Below are positions 56,980 to 64,000 of a stretch of 64,000 nt of DNA, in pieces. Source of the DNA: Anthoceros angustus (taxonomy: Eukaryota > Streptophyta > Anthocerotopsida > Anthocerotales > Anthocerotaceae); contig VJWM01000196.1 of the NCBI GenBank assembly GCA_010909165.1, positions 62,001 through 126,000 on the forward strand. Reading direction: 5' to 3'. The number at the start of each line of letters is the position of its first letter. The stretch's first letter is position 1. The position numbers and the translations under genes were made by a program. The notes below the pieces were generated by a model. It saw nothing but the letters and a program-made list of their open reading frames with translations, did no database searches and was not told the DNA's origin.

Positions 56980-57700
56980 ACTTGGTTCTGAACCTGTTTC
57001 GATCACAGCGGGTTATGCGCTTGTTTATTGATCAAGTAGGCGGTGAAGTCATAGAGCCTAGGCCCTCCATGTGAGGATAGTGTTTGTATTTAGGAAGGCC
57101 CTTGGTCAAGATATCGGCGTGTTATCATACGTTGACGTAATCCACCTTAATCACACCACGTGCTACCACATCTCGTATGTAGTGGTGCTGCCGATGTGCT
57201 TAGTACGAGCATGAAAGGTAGGTTTTGCTACTAACTCCAGAGCACCTGTGTTGTCCCAGATGACCAAATCAAGGTCTAGCTTCTTGGATGCACAAAGATG
57301 GTGTTGGTCAACACCCCCTCCCCCTTCCCTTCTTCAGCCACCAAAAAGGGATCATCGGCCCCGTTTCTGGATCCTTGGTGAGACGGGATCCATTGTACAT
57401 CCACTAATCTAAGGTTGCATAGTGAAGTAGAAGAGAGGAGAAAGGCAGAGGATCAAGGTGGGGTGAGGCTGCACCTGTCCTAGATCAGCCAAGAAACTAC
57501 GTTCCCATTCTGCCTCCTTGGCAGCTTCTGTCATGGACTTGTATTCTGCCTCAGTGGAGCTCAAGGCTATGGTAGTCTGTTTTTTGCTACTCCATGTCAC
57601 TGCAGCCGAGGCGAGAGGAAAACAATACGTGAAGAGACTCCTCCTCGAGTCTGAGTCCGAACCCCAGTCTGCATCTGTAAAACCGGTAAGGGTTAGCTTG
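56980..57700 (-). pseudogene. RNase H of copia element 3, copy 1
   Basis: Minus-strand sequence encodes FTDADWGSDSDSRRS, TWSSKKQTTIALSSTEAEYKS and, further left, DNTGALELVAKP, H.RTKHIEVQHHYIRD (frameshifted; intact in copy 2 at 60434-60183). Catalytic acidic residues are recognisable. Confidence 0.88.
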
Positions 57701-58886
57701 GCTTCACCACTGCATTTATACATAAGTCCATATTTCATCGTGCCCTTAAGATAGCGAAATACTCTTTTAACAATGATCCGATGGATTCTTCCGAGATTCT
57801 CAAGCGGGAGATCAGCGCATCTTGACTCTGGCCGAGTCCAATTCGCAATGAACAGGAGACTGCCAATGGCATGCCTATAGGGCACGTCTTGCATATCCTT
57901 AATTTCTTCCTTGGTCTGAGGGCACTGAGAGCGAGTGAGCTTTATACTTGTTGCATAGGGTGTGGTTCTTTGGTCTAGCACAGGTAAAACTTCTTAAGGA
58001 TCTAGTTAACATACTTGTCTTGGTGTATGAACATGATGCCCTTGTCTCGAACCCGTAGAAGCAGTATGCCCAAGCAGAACTTAAGCTCCCCAATGTCTTT
58101 CATGTCAACACCTCTTGGCATTGTTCACAACGCGGTGTTGGTCATTCGTGGCGAAGATCACATCATCTACGTACAAGGCCGGCACTATAGAAGATCCTTG
58201 GGTAAGCTTGTAAACATTTGTATACGCATTGCTTTGAACAAACTTTATGCTCGAAAATCTGTGCATAGTAATATACCACACGTGCCCACTCTACTTTAAA
58301 CCATAAATGCATTTGAGAAGCTTTAACACTTTGTGTGGGTGTACAGGGTCCTCATATGCTTCAGGCTGGAGCATGTACAGCTCCTCATCAAGAGCACCAT
58401 ACAAAAAGGCTGTGCGTCTAGACATCCATCTGCTGGAGGTCTAGGTCGTGCTCTGTGGCATAGGCAAGAAGGATTCGAATGGACTGTGTTCTCACAACAG
58501 GTGAAAACATTTCCTGGTAGTCGATTCCTTCAACTTGGGTAAATCCACGAGCAACAAGCTGTGCTTTGTAGCGTGCTACTTCGCCCTTAGCATTTAACTT
58601 GAGCTTGAACACCCACTTACGGGATATGGCCCGCCTACAGTGGAAGATCCGCTAGCTGCCATGTTTTATTTTTCACCAATGACTGATATTCGTCCTCCAC
58701 AGCGGCCTTCCATTGTTCAGATTGTGGACCAGTGAAAGCCTGAGTCAAAGTGGTTGGCTCATCAGGGAGGGAGGAAGTAACAACAAGGTGAGTGCGGAAG
58801 TCTATTGACTGATATCGAGGTTCCTTCCATTCTTCAGGAGGTGGCCTGTGTGTGGAGCGCAGGAATAGGAGCCGCTCTTCATCCAT
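57700..58886 (-). pseudogene. Reverse transcriptase of copia element 3, copy 1
   Basis: Minus strand in several frames: RYQSIDFRTHLVVTSSLP, SEQWKAAVEDEYQSLVKNKTWQLADLP, KLKLNAKGEVARYKAQLVAR, GFTQVEGIDYQEMFSPVVRTQ, QQMDV, and near 57790-57980 KRVFRYLKGTMKYGLMYKCS. Frameshifts near 58420, 58130 and 57800 make this copy non-coding; the same region is better preserved at 61489-62713. Confidence 0.9.
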
Positions 58887-59577
58887 GTCCTCAGGTTACA
58901 GGCGGCGCAGGCATCATCAAGTGAAATCGTCATCTTCATGTCGATCGATTTCATCATCCTCCTTCCATTGACCTTCTTCCCCCTCTGCTGCAGAATCCGG
59001 GGGACTTGGAGGAAGATCAGATCCGAGGTCAGCAGCTCCGGGGAAAGGAATGACAGAGGAAGGTTGGTGGCCGGGTGGGATGGGTAGAACCAAAGGAGCA
59101 GGCTCATCAGGATAAGTATCAGTATCATCCAGAGGGTAGTCCACAGTGGATGCATGGGAGGAGGCGATAGGCGAACTCGGCGGTGATGAAGGAGCATGTG
59201 GTTCAAGAAAGGTGACACTTCTGGCAAGCACAATGGACTCCGTGTCTGGATTGAAAAGCTTGTAGGCCTTGACCGCCGGTATCCCACAAAATGAGAGCCC
59301 GCACGGTGATCTAGCTTCTTCCTTTTCTCGATGGAATATGAGCATAGGCTTTGGAACCGAAAACCTTGAGATCTAGCGGACTAGGCTTTTGCCAATACAC
59401 CTCATAGGGGGTCTTGTGAGGAATCGAACTAGTTAGAACCCCGAGGATATCATTAAGCTTGCCAATAACCCCGGCCTTTGCCCAAATCGGCATGCTTCGT
59501 GTCATCCCAAGCATATGATTTTGCGTTGACACGCTTTGGGGTATAGGGGAATGAGTTGCCTCAAGACCCCGACCTCT
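58860..59577 (-). pseudogene. Integrase C-terminal part of copia element 3, copy 1
   Basis: Contains TPYEVYWQKPSPLDLKVFGS with KAYAHIPS, and VKAYKLFNPDTESIVLARSV plus the Pro/Asp-rich linker, compared with the clean copy at 62853-63959. At about 59577 the sequence switches to the antisense ORF copy 2 at a shared gaaggaggt/gaaggGaggt. Confidence 0.88.
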
Positions 59578-59592
59578 TGAAGGAGGTGAAGA

Positions 59593-60043
59593 TGGCGTTC
59601 AACATAGCCTCCACAGCAGCGGTGAGCGAGCTAATACTCTTTACGCTCACACACCTACTCACTTTGCTCATCATGCGGACAAGCGGCAAAGAGCTCGGGC
59701 TCCTCACGCAAAGGCGGAGGAAAGCAGGCGCCAACCAGCACACCGCCTCGGCGGCAAACCGGACACTTCATCTTCGTCGAGGTTGGACCTCGGCGGAGGA
59801 AGCTATCAAAGTGGGAGTGGGCCCATAGGCTGCAGTCGGCGGCCCGGTATATGCCTTGGAGGCTACCATGTGGAGCTGAGCATATCACTGGTGTTTGGCA
59901 AGGTCAGAAGGAGGGATACCCGCGTCTCCAACCCTCCGACTCGTGAACAGACTGAGGAAGGGAGACAGGACCTAGTCAAGCAGCTGGAGAACACTATCAG
60001 GCTGCTAAACAGGCTCAAAGAGGTGGACTTTGACGAAGACTAA
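59593..60043 (+). pseudogene. Antisense basic ORF of copia element 3, copy 2
   Basis: Same start as copy 1 (MAFNIASTAAVSELILFTLT), but with many small changes at CAG/CTG sites that shift the frame in the middle. The C-terminal part is more complete: LGGYHVELSISLVFGKVRRR, then a charged helix LVKQLENTIRLLNRLKEVDF, ending DED at 60043. The C-terminal helix looks like a short coiled coil. Confidence 0.55.
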
Positions 60044-60182
60044 AGGATGCAGGGTCGACATGGGCTGGACAGAAGATTAGGTAACCTTTACGCTTCATCC
60101 TTCTGCAGCCCGTTTCCAAATTCAGGTGGATACTTCGGTTTACGAACCCTGTTTCGATCCTGGCAGGTTGTCTGCCGCTTGT

Positions 60183-60680
60183 TTATTGATCGAAGTAGGC
60201 AGTGAAGTCATAGAGCCCTAGGCCCTCCATGTGAGGATAGTGTTTGTATTTAGGAAGGCCCTTGGTCAAGATATCTGACGTGTTATCATCTGTGTTGACG
60301 TAATCCACCTTAATCACACCACGTGCTACCACATCTCGTATGTAGTGGTGCTGCACTTCGATGTGCTTAGTACGAGCATGAAAGGTAGGTTTTGCTACTA
60401 ACTCCAGAGCACCTGTGTTGTCCCAGATGACCAAATCAAGGTCTAGCTTCTTGGATGCACAAAGATGGTGTTGGTCAACACCCCTCCCCTTCCCTTCTTG
60501 ACCACCAAAAAGGGATCATCGGCCCGTTCGATCCTTGGTGAGGCAGGATCCATTGTACATCCACTAATCTAAGGTTGCATAGTGAAGTAGAAGAGAGGAG
60601 AAAGGCAGAGGATCAAGGTGGGGTGAGGCTGCACCTGTCCTAGATCAGCCAAGAAACTACGTTCCCATTCCTCCTTGGCG
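60183..60680 (-). pseudogene. RNase H C-terminal part of copia element 3, copy 2
   Basis: The minus-strand ORF 60434-60183 reads VIWDNTGALELVAKPTFHAR, TKHIEVQHHYIRDVVARGVI and ends LTKGLPKYKHYPHMEGLGLY..., a normal copia C-terminus. At about 60690 it breaks at catggactt, where it joins integrase sequence. Confidence 0.9.
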
Positions 60681-60689
60681 ACACATCAT

Positions 60690-61445
60690 GGACTTTTCCA
60701 GAAATATCGGCATGTACTAATCCAAGTACCTCTATAGCTCTATGTGCAGGTGCATTGGGAAAGGGAGATTCCTTCTGTTTCGCCAGTATGCACGACTCAC
60801 AAACAGGTAAGTGCTTGAAGCATTTAGGAAGAGGTTCTTTGTGGCATTCTGTTGTAGACATGTCAATGAGCTTTGCTCTATTTACGTGCCCTAACCTAGC
60901 GTGCCACAATATAGCCTCGGCGAGGGGGGACACCGGGGACAGAGACCAGTCGATAAGTGGAAGATGCCCGGTGCATACTATGTTTAACCCGAGTCATGCT
61001 CGAGAATCCCTTAAACACGCGTAGCCGGAGAGGACTTTCTTTAAAAGCAGTGTTTATGGTCCGCTCTCATATAGAGAATGCGTAGGCATGGTGACTCATA
61101 GACATGAGGTTCTTAGCCATGCTAGGGACGAAGAGAACATCTTCGAGTCTTAGGTCAGTGCCATCATTTAATCTGAAAATGCACGTGCCATTACCCTCTA
61201 TGCGCAAACTAGATTTGCTTTGCTCATCACCCAGAAACACTTTCAAATTGTCACTAACTGGACCTTGGTGCAGGGAGGCGAACAACTTCCTGTCCTTACA
61301 GATGTGGATAGTTGCTCCAGAGTCAAGGTACCAGCACCCAGCATCATTCAGGGAGCTCGAAAGGCAAACGGTAAGGATCTTTACTGGTGCTTTTGATTCT
61401 CCTGATTTTTCCTTAACTGCAACACTTGCAGCCGGCTTTGATTGT
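60690..61445 (-). mobile_element. Protease and integrase-start fragment embedded in RNase H
   Basis: Minus-strand order is gag-end/protease (LEDVLFVPSMAKNLMSMS, DNLKVFLGDEQSKSS, CWYLDSGA-type context near 61325) then the integrase zinc finger (LWHARLGHVNRAKLIDMS, LPVCESCILAKQKESPFPNA). It stops at ISGKVH near 60700. The RNase H flanks resume at catggactt on the left and gctcaaggctatgg on the right, having lost about 18 bp. Confidence 0.8.
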
Positions 61446-61449
61446 TTTG

Positions 61450-62750
61450 GGGCTCAAGGCTATGGTAGTACATTTTTGCTACTCCATGTCACTGCGGTAG
61501 GCGAGAGGAAAACAATACGTGAAGAGACTCCTCCTCGAGTCTGAGTCCGAACCCATCGCAGAAACCGGTAAGGGTTAGCTTGGCTTCACCACTGCATTTA
61601 TACATAAGTCCATATTTCATCGTGCCCTTAAGATAGCGAAATACTCTTTTAACAAGATCGATGGATTCTTCCGAGATTCTCAAGCGAGGTATCGGACATC
61701 TTGAATCTGAGTCAATTCGCAATGAGCAGCCAATGGCATGCCTATAGGGCACGTCTTGCATATCCTTAATTTCTTCCTTGGTCCGAAAACCGAGGCGAGT
61801 GAGCTTTGTACTTGTTGCATAGGGTGTGGTTGCTGGTCTAGCCTGGTCGAGGTAAAACTTCTTAAGGATCTCGTTAACATACTTGTACTGGTGTATGAAC
61901 ATGATGCCCTTGTCTCGAACCCGTAGAAGCTGTATGCCCAAGCAGAACTTAAGCTCCCCAATGTCTTTCATGTCAAACCTGCTACTGAGCTGTTCCTTAA
62001 CAACTGCCAGCAGCTGTTGGTCATTCGTGGCGAAGATCACATCATCTACGTACAAGGCCAGCAGCACTATAGAAGATCCTTGGGTAAGCTTGTAAACATT
62101 TGTATACGCATTGCTTTTGAACAAACTTTATACTCGAAGAAATACTGGTGCATAGTAATACCACGTGCCTCTACTTTAAACCATAAATGCATTTGAGAAG
62201 CTTTAACACTTTGTGTGGGTGTACTGGTCCTCATATGCTTCGGAGCATATACTCCTCATCAAGAGCACCATACAAAAAGGCTGTGCAGACATCCATCTGC
62301 TGGAGGTCTAGGTCGTGCTCTGTGGCATAGGCAAGAAGGATTCGAATGGACTGTGTTCTCACAACAGGTGAAAACATTTCCTGGTAGTCGATTCCTTCAA
62401 CTTGGGTAAATCCACGAGCAACAAGCTGTGCTTTGTAGCGTGCTACTTCGCCCTTAGCATTTAACTTGAGCTTGAACACCCACTTACAGGATATGGCCTT
62501 ACGCCCTGGTGGAAGATCCGCTAGCTGCCATGTTTTATTTTTCACCAATGACTGATATTCGTCCTCCACAGCGGCCTTCCATTGTTCAGATTGTGGACCA
62601 GTGAAAGCCTGAGTCAAAGTGGTTGGCTCATCAGGGAGGGAGGAAGTAACAACAAGGTGAGTGCGGAAGTCTATTGACTGATATCGAGGTTCCTTCCATT
62701 CTTGAGGTGGCACATGCGTGTGGAGCGGCAGGAATAGGAGGCCGGCTCTT
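61450..62750 (-). pseudogene. RT and RNase H start of copia element 3, copy 2
   Basis: Minus strand 62713-62231 carries the RT N-terminal half through SCKWVFKLKLNAKGEVARYK and QQMDVCTAFLYGALDEEYML. The ORF 62124-61489 carries the catalytic ALYVDDVIFAT, RFDMKDIGELKFCLGIQLLR and the start of RNase H. A frame break near 62130-62230 separates them. Confidence 0.92.
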
Positions 62751-62852
62751 CATCTCATGTCCTCAGGTTACAGGCGGCACGTCGGCATCATCAAGTAGGA
62801 AATCCTGGTCATCTTCATGCTGATCGATTTCATCATCCTCCTGTTGCTGCTC

Positions 62853-63959
62853 CTATTGACCTTCTTCCCCCTCTGCTGCAGAATCCGGGGGACTTGGAGG
62901 AAGATCAGATCCGAGGTCAGCAGCTCCGGGGAAAGGAATGACAGGAGGAACTGGGTTGGCTGCAACAGGGCCGGGTGGGATGGGTAGAACCAAAGGAGCA
63001 GGCTCATCAGGATAAGTATCAGTATCATCCAGAGGGTACAATGGATGCATGTCGGAGGAGGCGGTAGAAGCGCTCGACGGTGATGAAGGAGCATGTGGTT
63101 CAAGAAAGGTGACACTTCTTGCAAGCACAATGGACTCCGTGTCTGGATTGAAAAGCTTGTAGGCCTTGGACTGCTCGCTGTATCCCACAAAAATGAGAGC
63201 CTGGGCACGGTGATCTAGCTTCTTCCTTTTCTCAGATGGAATATGAGCATAGGCTTTGGAACCGAAAACCTTGAGATCTAGCAGACTAGGCTTCTTTTGC
63301 CAATACACCTCATAGGGGGTCTTGTGAGGAACTGAACTAGTTAGAACCCTGTTGAGGATATACGTGGCTGCCACAACTGCTTCGGCCCAATAACCCTGAG
63401 GTAAGCCTGCCCAAATCAGCATGCTTCGTGTCATCCCAAGCAATGTCTGATTTTTGCGTTCTGATACGCCATTCTGCTTTGGGGTATAGGGAACTGTGAG
63501 TTGCCTCAAGACCCCAGCCTCTTGAAGGAGGTCATCGAAAGATGAGTTAACGAACTCTGTCCCGTTGTCTGACCTCAATATTTTCAGTAGCCTGCCTGTT
63601 TGCCTCTGAGCTGTGGTGAGCCAGTCCTTGAAGTAGCTGAAAGTATCACTTTTAGAGTGCAGAGGAAAGGTCCATGTGTAACGACTATAATCATCCGTGA
63701 GGGTGAAAAAGTAGCGAGAACCCCCAAGGGAGGGTTCATGGACTTTTCCAGAAATATCGGCATGTACTAATCCAAGTACCTCTATAGCTCTATGTGCAGG
63801 TGCATTGGGAAAGGGAGATTCCTTCTGTTTTGCCAGTATGCACGACTCACAAACAGGTAAGTGCTTGAAGCATTTAGGAAGAGGTTCTTTGTGGCATTTT
63901 ATTATAGACATGTCAATGAGCTTTGCTCTATTTACGTGCCCTAACCTAGCGTGCCACAA
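62853..63959 (-). CDS. Integrase of copia element 3, copy 2
   Basis: A 368-codon frame: zinc-binding MWHARLGHVNRAKLIDMS ... CESC, catalytic LVHADISGKVHEPSLGG with the first Asp, LKILRSDNGTEFVNSS with the second, and TPKQNGVSERKNQTLLGMTR with the Glu. The C-terminal domain has KVFGSKAYAHIPSEKRKKLD, ALIFVGYSEQSKAYKLFN and a Pro/Ser/Asp linker. All catalytic residues are intact. The protease part upstream of 63959 is outside or at the window edge. Confidence 0.95.
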   Translation of the reverse strand: MWHARLGHVNRAKLIDMSIIKCHKEPLPKCFKHLPVCESCILAKQKESPFPNAPAHRAIEVLGLVHADISGKVHEPSLGGSRYFFTLTDDYSRYTWTFPLHSKSDTFSYFKDWLTTAQRQTGRLLKILRSDNGTEFVNSSFDDLLQEAGVLRQLTVPYTPKQNGVSERKNQTLLGMTRSMLIWAGLPQGYWAEAVVAATYILNRVLTSSVPHKTPYEVYWQKKPSLLDLKVFGSKAYAHIPSEKRKKLDHRAQALIFVGYSEQSKAYKLFNPDTESIVLARSVTFLEPHAPSSPSSASTASSDMHPLYPLDDTDTYPDEPAPLVLPIPPGPVAANPVPPVIPFPGAADLGSDLPPSPPDSAAEGEEGQ

Positions 63960-64000
63960 TATAGCCTCGCCGAGACTAATGGGACACCAAGAGACCTGTA

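Larger units (their letters stand above)
56254..64000 (-). mobile_element. Copia element 3, rearranged, running off the window
   Basis: Minus-strand copia of a family distinct from elements 1 and 2. From the LTR outward it reads antisense ORF, RNase H, RT and integrase (to about 59577); then a second copy of antisense ORF and RNase H end (59578-60680); a protease plus integrase-start piece (60690-61445) embedded in RNase H; then RNase H start, RT and integrase (61450-63959). The order shows a duplicated 3' half. Many frameshifts occur in the first copy, while 62853-63959 is a clean 368-codon integrase frame. Confidence 0.9.

Overview
The window is nuclear DNA of a green plant. Genes are split by GT-AG introns mostly of about 70-170 bp. 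The recognised genes have plant-type counterparts (TOM7, PLMT, the lateral-root cytochrome b5 protein RLF, chloroplast SufS with a transit peptide, a CYP85-clan P450), and the repeats are plant-type Ty1/copia and LINE elements. The short introns and compact gene spacing suggest a seedless land plant or streptophyte alga rather than a flowering plant. I cannot name the species.

Layout. 1-3.7 kb: AT-rich, tandemly repeated DNA without a recognisable gene. 3.7-16.9 kb: a compact housekeeping gene island with EMC8/9 (+), mitochondrial ribosomal mL53 (-), PLMT phospholipid methyltransferase (+), chloroplast cysteine desulfurase SufS (-, ten exons), RLF-type cytochrome b5 protein (+), a small membrane protein of unknown function (-), TOM7 (+), an organellar-type TsaD/GCP1 (+, single exon) and a glycine-rich protein (-). 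17-31 kb: retroelements. A LINE fragment is followed by an old minus-strand copia element split by a younger complete copia element (element 1, 19965-28204, 245-bp LTRs, 5-bp target duplication ATTCT), and then by a plus-strand copia fragment. 31.5-43.9 kb: a palindrome, a tandem duplication of about 1.65 kb, and an intron-containing DDE integrase gene split by a second complete copia element (element 2, 36548-43520, 223/224-bp LTRs, target duplication CTGCA). 45.0-53.4 kb: intronless PRP4 (U4/U6 snRNP WD40 protein), a nine-exon cytochrome P450 and a downstream 5'-truncated-function P450 pseudocopy. 53.4-64 kb: a truncated coiled-coil ORF followed by a third, internally rearranged minus-strand copia element (element 3) that runs off the right edge.

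Most notable points: (1) a segment of about 0.5 kb holding the shared bidirectional promoter and both 5' ends of the membrane-protein/TOM7 gene pair has a diverged copy upstream of EMC8, so EMC8 starts with the TOM7 N-terminal residues; (2) copia elements 1 and 2 share two accessory ORFs outside gag-pol: one upstream of gag with a Cys-Pro-Ser-Cys motif, and one on the opposite strand between RNase H and the 3' LTR that encodes an AT-hook-like protein; element 3 has a possibly equivalent antisense ORF; (3) repeat copies differ from each other mainly by small changes at CAG/CTG/CCG sites, so part of the apparent decay of the elements may be sequencing error at CHG-methylated DNA; (4) several internal duplications join at short microhomologies.

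The housekeeping genes do not form a pathway. They serve the ER (EMC8, PLMT), mitochondria (TOM7, mL53, probably TsaD), chloroplast (SufS) and spliceosome (PRP4). Exon coordinates were derived by reading splice sites against remembered family sequences, without cDNA support.
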